Positions 17,797 to 26,821 of a DNA stretch of 64,000 nucleotides are shown piece by piece (within the stretch, counting starts at the first letter, position 1; every line of letters starts with the position of its first letter). Origin of the DNA: Methanoprimaticola sp047501175. GTDB lineage: Archaea > Thermoplasmatota > Thermoplasmata > Methanomassiliicoccales > Methanomethylophilaceae. Position numbers and translations under genes: made by a program. The stretch spans positions 124,001 to 188,000 of the forward strand of contig NZ_JBEQWH010000001.1 of the NCBI RefSeq assembly GCF_047501175.1, in the 5' to 3' direction. The notes under the pieces were generated by a model, which was not told where the DNA came from, did no database searches, and worked only from the letters and a program-made list of their open reading frames with translations.

Positions 17797-18720
17797 ATGA
17801 AGATCCTTATCGTCGATGACAATGTGGCCATCCAGGAGATCATAAAGGACATCCTGGTGGACGAGGGACACAACGTCCGTGTCGCTGGAACGGCCGCCGA
17901 GGCAGTGCAGAAGGTTTCGGACTTCAATCCGGACGTCGTCGTCCTGGACTCCAAGGTTGGCGACGACGACGGGTTCCACATCCTGTCGGAGATCAGCGCT
18001 GACCGTACCCCGGAGGAGCTGAAGGTCATCCTTCTCAAGGGAGGCACGGAGCTCGCCCCCACGGACAACCCGTACATCAAGGCGAGCATGGACAAGCCGT
18101 TCCGCTCGTCCGACATGATAGACGCCCTCCGCACCATACAGGAGGCGGACAGGACCGAGGAGACCGTCTCCACCGAGAAGGCCCGCAACAAGCCCAAGAA
18201 AGGGCTGTTCCGCAGGAGGTCCAAGGATGACGTCCCCATGGACGGGACCCTGGAGGAGGACGGGCTCACCTTCGGCAGGTCGTACGTCATCTTCGAGCAG
18301 GTCCCGCGCGGCATCTACAGGTTCGTGAACCTGTTCATCCAGGACAAGTGCGACGTCCTGATAGTCACGGCCGGCAAGGCCAAGGCGGTCAAGGAGCGCT
18401 TCTCCTACGATTCCATAGAGGTGCTGTCCCTCTCGGGGAGGGGCAAGTCCGGCACGATGGACATCCAGGAGCTCGGGACCATGACCGCGAACATCCGCCA
18501 TTTCATCGAGGGGCACGAGCGCCCCGTGGTCATCTTCGACACCTTCGGCGAGATAATAGCCGTGGACGGCATCAACATGTCCTTCCTGATGCTCCAGCAG
18601 CTCATGTCCGGGAAGAGCAGGGCGTGCACCTTCGGCATCTCCGTCGACCCGACCGTGCTGACGAAGAAGGACATGGCGATCCTTATGCACAATACGATTG
18701 AATACAAGATACAGGAGTGA
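17797..18720 (+). CDS. response-regulator receiver domain fused to DUF835
   Basis: The product is 307 residues. Residues 1-118 are a receiver domain (L-I-V-D-D-N at 4-9; phosphorylatable Asp in V-V-V-L-D-S, about 52; the usual K-P-F at about 101-103). Residues 120-150 are a charged linker. Residues 155-307 are DUF835, an archaeal domain distantly like RecA/KaiC folds (F-G-R-S-Y-V-I-F-E, V-V-I-F-D-T-F-G-E-I-I). The protein probably takes phosphate from a histidine kinase encoded elsewhere; its output is unknown. The gene ends 5 bases before the enolase start and is likely co-transcribed with it. Confidence 0.83.
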   Translation: MKILIVDDNVAIQEIIKDILVDEGHNVRVAGTAAEAVQKVSDFNPDVVVLDSKVGDDDGFHILSEISADRTPEELKVILLKGGTELAPTDNPYIKASMDKPFRSSDMIDALRTIQEADRTEETVSTEKARNKPKKGLFRRRSKDDVPMDGTLEEDGLTFGRSYVIFEQVPRGIYRFVNLFIQDKCDVLIVTAGKAKAVKERFSYDSIEVLSLSGRGKSGTMDIQELGTMTANIRHFIEGHERPVVIFDTFGEIIAVDGINMSFLMLQQLMSGKSRACTFGISVDPTVLTKKDMAILMHNTIEYKIQE

Positions 18721-18725
18721 ACAAG

Positions 18726-19994
18726 ATGCAGATTGAGAGTGTATGGGCAAGAGAGGTCCTCGACTCCAGGGGAAATCCCACGGTGGAGGCGGAGATAAAG
18801 GTCAAAGGGCACACCATCTCGGCGATCGCCCCTTCCGGTGCCTCTACGGGGACATGGGAGGCGCTGGAGCTCAGGGATGGGGACAAGTCCAGGTACGGCG
18901 GGAAAGGCGTCCTAAAGGCAGTGGAGAACGTCCGCGGCCCCATCGCGAAGGCCCTCGTGGGCATGGACCCCTCCGACCAGGAGGCGATCGACCGTGCCAT
19001 GATCGAGCTCGACGGCACCGAGAACAAATCGAACCTCGGCGGGAACGCCATGGTCGCGGTATCCCTTGCGGCCGTGAGGGCGGGAGCGTTCGCCGAGGGC
19101 ATCCCCATGTACGAGCACATCGGCAGGGACCATGCGACCCTTCCCGTCCCGATGCTCAACATCATCAACGGCGGGAAGCATGCCGGCGGCAATCTGAAGA
19201 TCCAGGAGTGCATGATCATCCCCGCGGGCGCCAAGAGCTTTTCGGAGTGCCTCAGGATGTCTTCCGAGGTCTACATGAGCCTCAAGTCCCTCCTGAAGGA
19301 CAAATACGGCGTCAGTGCCGTGAACATCGGGGACGAGGGCGGGTTCGCCCCTCCCGTCGACACCGTCGACGAGGCGCTCACGACCATCACGGACGCAGTG
19401 TCCGATGCGGGATACGCGCCCGGGAAGGACATATTCCTCGCCATAGATGCCGCCTCGTCCGAGTTCTTCGAGGACGGCGTCTACAACGTGGACGGGCTGA
19501 AGCTCTCCGCGGGGGAGCTGTCCGACCATTACGTGCAGCTCACCAAGGACCACCCTCTGATAAGCATCGAGGACCCGTTCTTCGAGGATGATTTCGCGAC
19601 CACGGCGGAGCTCACGAAGGCTGTGGGAAAGCGCGTCCAGATCGTGGGCGACGACCTGTTCGTCACCAACTCAAAGCGCCTCAGAAGGGGAATCGACGAG
19701 GGCGCTGCCAATGCGCTGCTCCTGAAGGTCAACCAGATCGGTACGATCACCGAGGCCGGCGAGGCGGCTCAGATGAGCTTCGACAACGGCTACAACGTCG
19801 TCGTCTCCCACAGGTCCGGGGAATCGGAGGACACGACCATTGCAGACCTGTCCGTGGGATGGGGAAGCGGAGAGATCAAGACGGGAGCTCCAGCACGCGG
19901 GGAGCGCACCGCCAAGTACAACAGGCTCCTGAGGATCGAGGAGCAACTGGGGTCCAAGGCAAGGTTCCCCGGGCTGTCCAAGTTCAGCATCTGA
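18726..19994 (+). CDS. eno: enolase
   Basis: This 422-residue enzyme interconverts 2-phosphoglycerate and phosphoenolpyruvate. The N-terminal A-R-E-V-L-D-S-R-G-N-P-T-V-E, the P-S-G-A-S-T-G loop, N-I-I-N-G-G-K-H-A, G-D-E-G-G-F-A-P, the metal-site S-I-E-D-P-F, G-D-D-L-F-V-T-N, L-L-K-V-N-Q-I-G-T and S-H-R-S-G-E are all conserved. The ATG at 18726 is chosen over an in-frame GTG 9 bases upstream. Confidence 0.96.
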   Translation: MQIESVWAREVLDSRGNPTVEAEIKVKGHTISAIAPSGASTGTWEALELRDGDKSRYGGKGVLKAVENVRGPIAKALVGMDPSDQEAIDRAMIELDGTENKSNLGGNAMVAVSLAAVRAGAFAEGIPMYEHIGRDHATLPVPMLNIINGGKHAGGNLKIQECMIIPAGAKSFSECLRMSSEVYMSLKSLLKDKYGVSAVNIGDEGGFAPPVDTVDEALTTITDAVSDAGYAPGKDIFLAIDAASSEFFEDGVYNVDGLKLSAGELSDHYVQLTKDHPLISIEDPFFEDDFATTAELTKAVGKRVQIVGDDLFVTNSKRLRRGIDEGAANALLLKVNQIGTITEAGEAAQMSFDNGYNVVVSHRSGESEDTTIADLSVGWGSGEIKTGAPARGERTAKYNRLLRIEEQLGSKARFPGLSKFSI

Positions 19995-20002
19995 TCCCAA
20001 AC

Positions 20003-20030
20003 GGTCCGGTCCCGTTCCCGGGGCCGGACC
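20003..20030 (+). terminator. hairpin terminator after enolase
   Basis: GGTCCGG and CCGGACC form the outer stem, with an inner CCC/GGG, followed by TTATC. The next 250 bases hold no gene. A 5-base-arm inverted repeat ATGGG-ATTATA-CCCAT lies at 20053-20068 and a TATA-like CTTATATG at 20186-20193. Confidence 0.55.
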
Positions 20031-20280
20031 TTATCATGGCATCTGTTATCCTATGGGATTATACCCATATTCGGGCGATATTTTTACTATTTAAATATAA
20101 CACTTGAAAAACCCCTGCGTTTCCACTGGAAAACGGCTATGTTCCATGCTCATTCCAAGGGTCATTGTATCCAACTCTCGGAAGGCTTATATGCCCACGT
20201 CAATTAGCCTAAGACTGCGTTCGGGAATGACTTCTATGGATGGTAGGTCACCGGAATAACGCCGATCTCGGGGGAGAGGA

Positions 20281-20559
20281 TTGAGGACAGAAGAGGAATA
20301 TAACAGCGTTAGCTACGCGTCGCAAAGGGGATATCTTCGCACATTGGACACCATGGCGGAGGCATCTATGATGAGTGTATACTGTCCTTGCGGTCGCATA
20401 GTGGTTCTGGATCGTTCGGAGATGCGTGTGAGGCTCGGTCTCGGAAAAGAGCTCGAGTGCACGTCCTGCCGCAACCAGAGGATCTCCCAGGAGATCGATG
20501 CGATGAACGATCATTTCAATGGGATAGAGGAGTCGGACGAGGTGCTCTTCCGACCCTGA
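20281..20559 (+). CDS. small zinc-ribbon protein
   Basis: The product is up to 92 residues. The core C-P-C-G-R-I-V-V-L (about 35-43) and C-T-S-C-R-N-Q (about 61-67) is a two-CxxC zinc ribbon, followed by an acidic C-terminus. The TTG at 20281 has GGGGGAGAGGA in front. An ATG at 20353 would give 68 residues and still include the zinc ribbon. No known function. Confidence 0.55.
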   Translation: MRTEEEYNSVSYASQRGYLRTLDTMAEASMMSVYCPCGRIVVLDRSEMRVRLGLGKELECTSCRNQRISQEIDAMNDHFNGIEESDEVLFRP

Positions 20560-20584
20560 GAACACCGTTCTGGAAAAACAAAAA

Positions 20585-20613
20585 AGTAACACGAATAACT
20601 CATTCATGTTACT
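20585..20613. terminator. bidirectional hairpin between zinc-ribbon gene and topA
   Basis: AGTAAC at 20585-20590 pairs with GTTACT at 20608-20613. It is bordered by A-rich and T/A-rich tracts on both sides, between convergent genes. Confidence 0.5.
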
Positions 20614-20638
20614 GAAAAATTGAGGGATGAAGGGGGTT

Positions 20639-23023
20639 TCAGGACGATTCGTCCTGTGTCTCATCACTCTTCTTCGCGGCCTTGGACTTCGCCGGTTTGC
20701 GGGCTGTCGTCTTCTTCTTGACCGTCTTCTTCTCCTTCTCCGCAGTCTCGCCCTCGTCCTTCGCCTTCGGCTTGGCGGGCTTCTTGCGTCCCGGACAGTC
20801 GGGATTGATGCACTCCTCCGTGTTCCCGAGGTTCACCATGGGCGACTTGCATATGGTGCACTGGCGTCCGGCATAGGACAGGCTGCCCCTGGGCCTGAGC
20901 GGGTACGTCTGCGTGCAGGCGGGCCACTCCGAACAGCCGGCGAAGCGCTTCCCGGCCTTCGAGTACATGATCCTGATCCTTCCCTTCTCGCATGTGGGAC
21001 ACGGTCCGAGATCGTTCCTCTCGGTGTTGCTGGTGCACTTGGGGTCTATGCACTGTATGGACGGGGGCATCCCCTTCCTGATGATCTTGAGATGAGGGAG
21101 GCCGCAGACCTCGCACGTGGTCTCCGTGGTCTGTATGAGGGCTCCCCTCGGTATCGGATACGCGCGCTTGCAGTCCGGGTATCCGTCGCATCCTATGAAA
21201 TTGCCGTTCTTCGAGCGTTTTATGCTCAGGTTGTTCCCGCAGGACGGGCAGATCCCGATGTGCTGCTGCGAGTGCAGGGCCGCCTTGATCTCGCTCCCTA
21301 TGTCCTCGGAGTCCGCCGAGATCTGGACCGCCACCTTGTAGAGCATGTCCTGGGACTCCTTGACGACAGAATCCAGGGTCCTCTCGCCGTCGCTGATGCT
21401 GATCATGTCCGCCTCCAGCTTTGCGGTCATGTCGGGCTCCGTGATGCCTCCACCGTGGTTCTCAAGCGCCTTCGTGAGCGCGATCCCGCTGGGGGTAGGG
21501 ATCATGTAGTTCCCCTGGACGTAGTTCCTGGAGTACAGCTTCCCGATGATGTCGTGCCTGGTGGACTTCGTGCCCAGCTGGAGCCTGTCCATCTCCTGGA
21601 TCAGAGAACCCTGGTTGTACCTGTAGGGCGGCTTCGTGGCCGATTCCACGAGCGTCATGGACCTGATGTCCACATCATCCCCCACGTTGAGGGCCGGGAG
21701 GCGTGCGTCGTTTGGCTTCAGGTACTTCCCGTAGTACTTCTTCCATCCTTTCTTCTTGAGGACATACCCCTCGGCATCGAAGCTCTCGCCCGCGACATCG
21801 ATGGTGCATGTGGTGATCTCCGCCTCCGAGTTGGGCGCGACCGTAGCCAGGAACCTCCTCACGATGAGCTCGTAGAGCTTCCACTTGTCGCCCTTCATCT
21901 TGTCGGGGGATGCTCCCGCGGTCGGGTATATCGGAGGGTGGTCGGTGGTACGCCTCTTGCCCCTGGACGGTATTATCTTCTCCTGGGACAGGATCTCCTC
22001 GGCCTCGTTCTTGAACGCCCCGTCCTTCAGCTTCTCCAGGACGGCCCTGAGCGAGAGGCTCTTGGGGTACTCGGTGTTCTCTGTACGGGGATATGAGATG
22101 TATCCTCCGGTGTACAGGTCCTCGGCCAGCTTCATGGCCGTGGTAGGAGGGATGCCTATCTTGTTTGCCTCGACCTGCATCTGGGTGGTGTCGAACGGGG
22201 CCGGCCTGTACTCCTCCTTCATCTCGACGTTGTAGGACGTGACGGTCCCGACCTTGGCATCCTCCACGATGGCCATGATGGCATCCGCGTGGTCCTTGTC
22301 CCAGAACGGGTTCTCGGAGTGATTGCCCTTGAACGCCAGCATCCCGAACTTCCCGACGATGTCCCAGAACGGCGTGGGCTCGAACTTCTCGATCTCCTCA
22401 TGCCTGTCCACGAGGAGCTTCAGCGTGGGGCTCTGGACCCTTCCGACCGACATGAAGTTCTTCCCCATCTGTCCAGAGGACAGCGATATGAGGCGTGTCA
22501 GGACGGCTCCCCATGAGAGGTCGATGATCTGTCTGGCCTCGGCCGCGTCGGCCAGTCTCTCGTTGGGCTCCGCAAGGTCGGCGAAGGCCGCTTCGACCTC
22601 CCCTTTCGTCAGAGCGCTGAACTTGGCCCTTTTGACGGACCCGAGGTCGACGCCGATCTCCTTGACGGTCTCCATCCCGATGAGCTCTCCTTCGCGGTCG
22701 TAGTCGGTCGCGATGATGACCTCGTCGGCGATGGACGCCAGTTCCTTGATCGTATTGAGAATGGACTTGACCTTGACGGTCTTCACCTGAGGGGCGTGGA
22801 CGAGCTCCGCGGGGTCCGTGGCGCTCCAGTCGTTGTATTCCTCGGGATAGTCCAGCTCTATGATGTGTCCGCGGAGGGATACGACCTTGTACTCGTCTCC
22901 TCCCGCCTCGAAGGATATCACCGTCACTCCTCCGGAGGAGGTGGACTTCGACTTGCCGTCGGATAGGATCGTCGAGATCCTGCGGGCGGCATTCGCCTTT
23001 TCGGTGATAATCAGCTTCTTCAT
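20639..23023 (-). CDS. topA: DNA topoisomerase I (type IA), archaeal
   Basis: The product is 794 residues. The N-terminal Toprim domain has L-I-I-T-E-K-A-N and D-Y-D-R-E-G-E. The catalytic tyrosine lies in G-G-Y-I-S-Y-P-R-T-E-N-T-E-Y. Four C-terminal zinc ribbons follow (C-P-S-C-G, C-E-V-C-G, C-P-T-C-E and C-T-I-C-K with their partners), and a long Lys/Ala/Thr-rich tail likely binds DNA. It relaxes negative supercoils. The start M-K-K-L-I-I-T-E-K at 23023 matches the family; the longer frame to 23239 adds unrelated residues. Confidence 0.94.
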   Translation of the reverse strand: MKKLIITEKANAARRISTILSDGKSKSTSSGGVTVISFEAGGDEYKVVSLRGHIIELDYPEEYNDWSATDPAELVHAPQVKTVKVKSILNTIKELASIADEVIIATDYDREGELIGMETVKEIGVDLGSVKRAKFSALTKGEVEAAFADLAEPNERLADAAEARQIIDLSWGAVLTRLISLSSGQMGKNFMSVGRVQSPTLKLLVDRHEEIEKFEPTPFWDIVGKFGMLAFKGNHSENPFWDKDHADAIMAIVEDAKVGTVTSYNVEMKEEYRPAPFDTTQMQVEANKIGIPPTTAMKLAEDLYTGGYISYPRTENTEYPKSLSLRAVLEKLKDGAFKNEAEEILSQEKIIPSRGKRRTTDHPPIYPTAGASPDKMKGDKWKLYELIVRRFLATVAPNSEAEITTCTIDVAGESFDAEGYVLKKKGWKKYYGKYLKPNDARLPALNVGDDVDIRSMTLVESATKPPYRYNQGSLIQEMDRLQLGTKSTRHDIIGKLYSRNYVQGNYMIPTPSGIALTKALENHGGGITEPDMTAKLEADMISISDGERTLDSVVKESQDMLYKVAVQISADSEDIGSEIKAALHSQQHIGICPSCGNNLSIKRSKNGNFIGCDGYPDCKRAYPIPRGALIQTTETTCEVCGLPHLKIIRKGMPPSIQCIDPKCTSNTERNDLGPCPTCEKGRIRIMYSKAGKRFAGCSEWPACTQTYPLRPRGSLSYAGRQCTICKSPMVNLGNTEECINPDCPGRKKPAKPKAKDEGETAEKEKKTVKKKTTARKPAKSKAAKKSDETQDESS

Positions 23024-23210
23024 CTGGAACAGGACAGGATTAGTTGTTTTAATGACTTTCGCAGGCTCATCCATCATCCGGACAAGGCGTCCTCCGTCCC
23101 GTTGCGGTTTCCGGATGCATTTCGGACCCGATGGCAATGTTTCCTCGGACGCTGTGGGACTGTGCCGATCCATGACCGGGGAACGGTTCCTCGATACCGC
23201 TTCCACTTGT

Positions 23211-23239
23211 GTTTTATAGTAGTTGGATGTATATTCCAA
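23211..23239 (+). promoter_or_regulatory. TATA box plus TTGGA palindrome before an unknown gene
   Basis: TATA-like TTTTATAG at 23212-23219 is followed by TTGGAT-GTATA-TTCCAA at 23223-23239. The geometry is the same 17 bases (6-5-6) as the palindromes before cbiM and before the importer/cobN operon, with one arm mismatch. The site covers the expected transcription start. Confidence 0.5.
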
Positions 23240-23241
23240 CC

Positions 23242-24024
23242 GTGAGGTTCGACGCGTTCGTGGAGGGGTTGGAGAAGACGCCCGGGGTCCTGAGGGTCGA
23301 GCACCTGTCCCGTGACAGGGTCGAGAGCGTCGTCAGATGCGAGGAGTCGATAAGGAGCGCTTCCTGCGGTCTCAGGATGGACAATTCGGGGATAGTGACA
23401 TGCACGTCCCGCGACGACGTGTTCGTACTGTTCTGCGACATAAGGTTCCCCCGTCCGAAATGCATAACGATGGAACTCGTCGATGACCGCGGGATCACGA
23501 TAGGCCATGATGTGACCTCCGAGATGATGCCGCGGTTCAAGGACCGCGACGACGTCATCTGGCTCTCCGAGTGCTTCGTCCTATATCCGCATCTCGCCGA
23601 ACCGCATGACGTCCGCATGGTCATGAAGGCATGCAGGATGGAGTGTGACGTCCCGGAGGGGACGGAACCATGGCTGTTCTATCCCTCGCCGGAGTCGGCG
23701 GACATGCTCAACGCGGTCTACGGGATGGTCGACAGGATGATGTCGACCGTGATCCTGGGGGTCGACGGGCTGACGGATCAGCCCGGATCAGTTCCTGTGG
23801 CCGACGTGGTGAAGGTTTCCGGTGCTGGGGGCGGCCATGGTGAGCCTTCCTCTCAGGACACCCTTTATCGATGTGACCTCGTCTGCGAACGCCTTCAGCT
23901 CCCTCAGCTTCCCCTCGCAGATCATGATCTCCATGCACTTGTCATGGTCCAGGTGCACGTGGACGGACGTGTTCACGAGGGAATGATGGTCGTGCTGGAT
24001 GTCGGTGAGCTTGTCGCCGACTGA
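23242..24024 (+). CDS. unknown protein; 3' end open through nikR
   Basis: I do not recognise a family. The start is uncertain: a GTG at 23242 fits a leaderless mRNA from the TATA at 23212, and an ATG at 23227 lies inside the palindrome. The first ~180 residues have protein-like composition with V-F-V-L-F-C-D-I-R-F-P-R-P-K-C and several Cys and His. Beyond about 23780 the frame is only the antisense of nikR, so the true C-terminus probably lies near there although no stop occurs until 24024. It faces nikR and has the cobalt-region palindrome at its promoter, so a link to metal homeostasis is possible. Confidence 0.5.
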   Translation: MRFDAFVEGLEKTPGVLRVEHLSRDRVESVVRCEESIRSASCGLRMDNSGIVTCTSRDDVFVLFCDIRFPRPKCITMELVDDRGITIGHDVTSEMMPRFKDRDDVIWLSECFVLYPHLAEPHDVRMVMKACRMECDVPEGTEPWLFYPSPESADMLNAVYGMVDRMMSTVILGVDGLTDQPGSVPVADVVKVSGAGGGHGEPSSQDTLYRCDLVCERLQLPQLPLADHDLHALVMVQVHVDGRVHEGMMVVLDVGELVAD

Positions 24025-24228
24025 CGACGCGGTGTGGTCGTAGACGGTCACAATGGTCCCGACCATCCATTCGTCGTCGTTCTTCCATTCGGATTCGGCG
24101 AGGGAGTCGCGCACGAGGTCCCTGATGGCCTCAGACCTGCTCACATACCCTTTTTTGGAGATGGATTCGTCGAATTGTTTGAGAAGCTCCGGTTCGAGAG
24201 AGACGCCGATGCGTGTCACACCTTCCAT
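23788..24228 (-). CDS. nikR: nickel-responsive regulator NikR
   Basis: The product is 146 residues. The N-terminal ribbon-helix-helix (T-R-I-G-V-S-L-E-P-E-L-L through S-R-S-E-A-I-R-D-L-V) binds DNA. The ACT-like C-terminal domain keeps all four nickel ligands in the canonical spacing H-x10-H-x-H-x5-C (H-D-H-H-S-L-V-N-T-S-V-H-V-H-L-D-H-D-K-C). NikR usually represses nickel import when nickel is sufficient. No nickel importer adjoins it here. Nearest metal genes are hypA, hypD and cbiMNQO. Confidence 0.92.
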   Translation of the reverse strand: MEGVTRIGVSLEPELLKQFDESISKKGYVSRSEAIRDLVRDSLAESEWKNDDEWMVGTIVTVYDHTASSVGDKLTDIQHDHHSLVNTSVHVHLDHDKCMEIMICEGKLRELKAFADEVTSIKGVLRGRLTMAAPSTGNLHHVGHRN

Positions 24229-24346
24229 GAAGGGTTATCCGATACGGAGGATATTAACACTTTTGTGAGGCGTCGTGCATACGTACGGCACCATATCCAG
24301 GTCAAACGTCTGAACGACGCATGACATACCGGTCGGATGCGCACAT

Positions 24347-24354
24347 CTTAAAAG
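24347..24354 (+). promoter_or_regulatory. TATA box of the Asn-synthetase-like gene
   Basis: CTTAAAAG lies about 26 bases before the ATG at 24377, which predicts a leaderless transcript and supports that start over the ATG at 24362. Confidence 0.45.
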
Positions 24355-24376
24355 GCGGTCGATGATACATAGTCCG

Positions 24377-25171
24377 ATGTCGGCTGAGTTCGAGAATCTG
24401 GAGAGGGCCATTGTTTCGGCCATCAGGAATGACGTTGAGGATCAGGACATCGCCGTTGCTTTCTCGGGAGGATTGGACTCCGGTCTCGTCGCGGCGATAT
24501 CCAAGGACTATGCGAGGTCCGTCACGCTCTACACGTCCGGAAGGGACCAGTCCTACGATGTCGTGATGGCACAGGAGATGTCCGAACAGCTCGGGCTCCC
24601 CTGGCTCCACATACCTATCACCGAGGACAACATCGAGGCCAGGCTCAAGGAGATGATCACCATCACTGGGACCTCGTCACCGCTGACGCTGTCCTTCGAG
24701 CTGCCGATGTTCTTCGTCTGCAGGACCGTCCACGAGAAGTACATCATCGGGGGACAGGGCTCCGACGAGCTGTTCTACGGCTACAACAAGTACGTCGGTC
24801 TCCCGGACGACGAGCTGGAGAGGGCGAGGAAGGCGGACCTCGGGAAGCTGATAACGTCCACCATCCCCCATGAGACGATGGTCGCGAACCACTTCAACAA
24901 GAAGATCTTCTATCCGTACATGGACCCGCTCGTGACCATGCAGGTAAACGCCATGGACCTTGACGTGCTCAAGCCCAGGGACGGCGACTCCAGGAAGATG
25001 CTCCTCAGGGACATAGCCAGGAACCTCGGGTATCCGTTCATCGCGGACAAGAGGAAGAAGGCGGCCCAGTACGGTTCCGGTACCATGGACCTCGTCCGCA
25101 GCGTCGCGAAGAAGAAGGGCATGACGTACCCCGAGCTCGTGGATTCCATTTACAGGGACATCTTCGAGTGA
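24377..25171 (+). CDS. stand-alone asparagine-synthetase-type ATP-pyrophosphatase domain
   Basis: This 264-residue protein has the PP-loop A-F-S-G-G-L-D-S-G (residues about 29-37) that binds ATP, and a second motif G-G-Q-G-S-D-E-L-F-Y-G-Y typical of the AsnB synthetase domain. The N-terminal glutaminase half of AsnB is absent, so the amine donor must be free ammonia, another protein, or the reaction differs. It converges on two ATP-grasp ligase genes (22-base overlap with the nearer). The product is unknown. Confidence 0.75.
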   Translation: MSAEFENLERAIVSAIRNDVEDQDIAVAFSGGLDSGLVAAISKDYARSVTLYTSGRDQSYDVVMAQEMSEQLGLPWLHIPITEDNIEARLKEMITITGTSSPLTLSFELPMFFVCRTVHEKYIIGGQGSDELFYGYNKYVGLPDDELERARKADLGKLITSTIPHETMVANHFNKKIFYPYMDPLVTMQVNAMDLDVLKPRDGDSRKMLLRDIARNLGYPFIADKRKKAAQYGSGTMDLVRSVAKKKGMTYPELVDSIYRDIFE

Positions 25172-25929
25172 ACGGTCTCCATGAGGAGGCGGGCGGGATC
25201 CAGCTCCGTGAGGGAGTACAGCATACGGGTCCCGACCGCATCCTCGATCTCATTGATCAGGGCCTTCCCGTCGGAGAAGACGAAGTCCATCCCGACCATG
25301 GTGGGCCGGAGCTCCGAACAAACCGCTTCAACCATTCTTTCGACGTCGGGGGTCGGCTCGCAGAGCCCTATGCTCCCTCCGAGCTTGTAGTTCGCGCGGA
25401 AGTCCCTGTCGCTGCTCCTCATGACCGCGGCCAGCACCTTTCCGTCCAGGACGTAGACGCGCATGTCCCTCCCGAGGTCCGCCGTGGATTGGATGAGCGG
25501 GTCGTCGATGGTCCTGCAGAGCTCTGTGACCCCTTCCTCCGAGTCCGTCAGGAACACCTCGGTGCCACCGTGCCCCGTGCGCGATTTGACCACCCACGGC
25601 GGTCCGGCAGGGAGCCTCTCCCCAGGAAGGGAGCATTCCATGTGCGGTACGCCCAGTCTGTCGGCCATGCGGTATGTCTCGAACTTGTCGTTGGATATGC
25701 GGGACACCTCGGACGAGTTGAATACTGCAGTCCCCTGCGATTCCATCCTCCTCGCCAGGGCCCAGTCCCTGCTGCGGTTGATCATAATGTCGGGGATCCC
25801 GGAGGGTAGGTCGTCCGTGACGACCACGGACACATCCATCCCGAGGTCCCTGCCGTGCTCCGCCATCCTATCGGCGAAGAACCCGTTGGTCTCCAGGTCC
25901 TTGCGGGAGTACGCTATCCAGCACCTCAT
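25150..25929 (-). CDS. RimK-like ATP-grasp ligase (second of pair)
   Basis: This 259-residue protein has ATP-grasp features: W-V-V-K-S-R-T-G-H-G-G (glycine loop), D-M-R-V-Y-V-L-D-G-K-V-L-A-A-V-M-R, a metal-site segment G-M-D-F-V-F and I-N-E-I-E-D. RimK relatives add amino acids to carboxylates, such as glutamate to coenzyme F420 (CofF) or tetrahydromethanopterin (MptN). Specificity cannot be read here. The start overlaps the stop of the upstream ligase by ATGA. Confidence 0.75.
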   Translation of the reverse strand: MRCWIAYSRKDLETNGFFADRMAEHGRDLGMDVSVVVTDDLPSGIPDIMINRSRDWALARRMESQGTAVFNSSEVSRISNDKFETYRMADRLGVPHMECSLPGERLPAGPPWVVKSRTGHGGTEVFLTDSEEGVTELCRTIDDPLIQSTADLGRDMRVYVLDGKVLAAVMRSSDRDFRANYKLGGSIGLCEPTPDVERMVEAVCSELRPTMVGMDFVFSDGKALINEIEDAVGTRMLYSLTELDPARLLMETVHSKMSL

Positions 25930-26783
25930 CCTCTCACGCTGTCCATGACATGTTCCAGAATGATCTCCGCCGCGTTCACGCCGGTGCAGTCCAGGAGGTT
26001 CCTCAGATGCGCGTTGGAGTTCACCTCGCACACCACATCCCCCTCGTCCGAGCGGAGGATGTCAACTCCGGCGAAGTCCGCCCCGACCGCTTCGCATGCG
26101 CGTATCGCCAGCTCCGATTCCTCATCGGTGGGCGAATGGGCGGATATCGTTCCGCCTATCGTCGCATTCGATCTGAAGTCCCCCGGAGGGGCGACCCTGG
26201 ACATCGCCGCGACGGCCCTCCCGCCCACGACCTCCACGCGGATGTCCCTGCGTCCGCACTCCACGTATCTCTGCAGGATGCGCGGGACGAAGGGTCCGCG
26301 GGACCTCTCCCTCAGACCATCTATGTCGTTCACGAGGGACACCTGTTGTCCGAACGATCCGAAGCAGTCCTTCACGACCATCGGGAACCCGAGGGTCTCG
26401 GACGCACGGTCCAGGAATCCCAGGTCTCCGTAGGGTCCGAAGCTGAGGGGACAGGACATCGTCTCTATCGACGGGACTCCATGCGACCTGAGGGCGAGGT
26501 GCGTCAGGGCCTTGTCGTCGCAGACGGCTATGCAGGATGAGGGGTTGAACACCCTCGCGCCGCAGACCTCCAGGTTGCGGGCGCATCTCACGTCCTTGTC
26601 CCAGAACAGCACGAAATCCACATCACCGATGCGGGGCATGGTCCCTATAGGGGACATGAGCTCGGAGTTGTCGGTCGCCACCAGGTCGATCCCGACCTTC
26701 TCGGCGGCCTCTCCGAACATCGCTGCTGGCTCATCGAACTTGCGTCCTTCGAGGAACGCATTGGAGACGAAGATGCCGCGCAT
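25926..26783 (-). CDS. RimK-like ATP-grasp ligase (first of pair)
   Basis: This 285-residue protein has a RimK-like N-terminal domain, then M-V-V-K-D-C-F-G-S-F-G-Q-Q-V, D-I-R-V-E-V-V-G-G-R-A-V-A-A-M-S-R, F-A-G-V-D-I-L and V-C-E-V-N-S-N-A-H, the metal and ATP sites of the ATP-grasp fold. It is translationally coupled to a second ligase of the same fold and is divergent from folC 38 bases away, which suggests a joint role in (poly)glutamyl or amide modification of a cofactor. Confidence 0.78.
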   Translation of the reverse strand: MRGIFVSNAFLEGRKFDEPAAMFGEAAEKVGIDLVATDNSELMSPIGTMPRIGDVDFVLFWDKDVRCARNLEVCGARVFNPSSCIAVCDDKALTHLALRSHGVPSIETMSCPLSFGPYGDLGFLDRASETLGFPMVVKDCFGSFGQQVSLVNDIDGLRERSRGPFVPRILQRYVECGRRDIRVEVVGGRAVAAMSRVAPPGDFRSNATIGGTISAHSPTDEESELAIRACEAVGADFAGVDILRSDEGDVVCEVNSNAHLRNLLDCTGVNAAEIILEHVMDSVRG

Positions 26784-26821
26784 GCTCCGGGGATGGCGTT
26801 ACCCATATAAGCCGAGCCGTC

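Noticed and set aside
20203..20213. TTAGCCTAA near the zinc-ribbon gene as a metalloregulator half-site
   Set aside because: It is too short and asymmetric; only part of the DtxR consensus is present.
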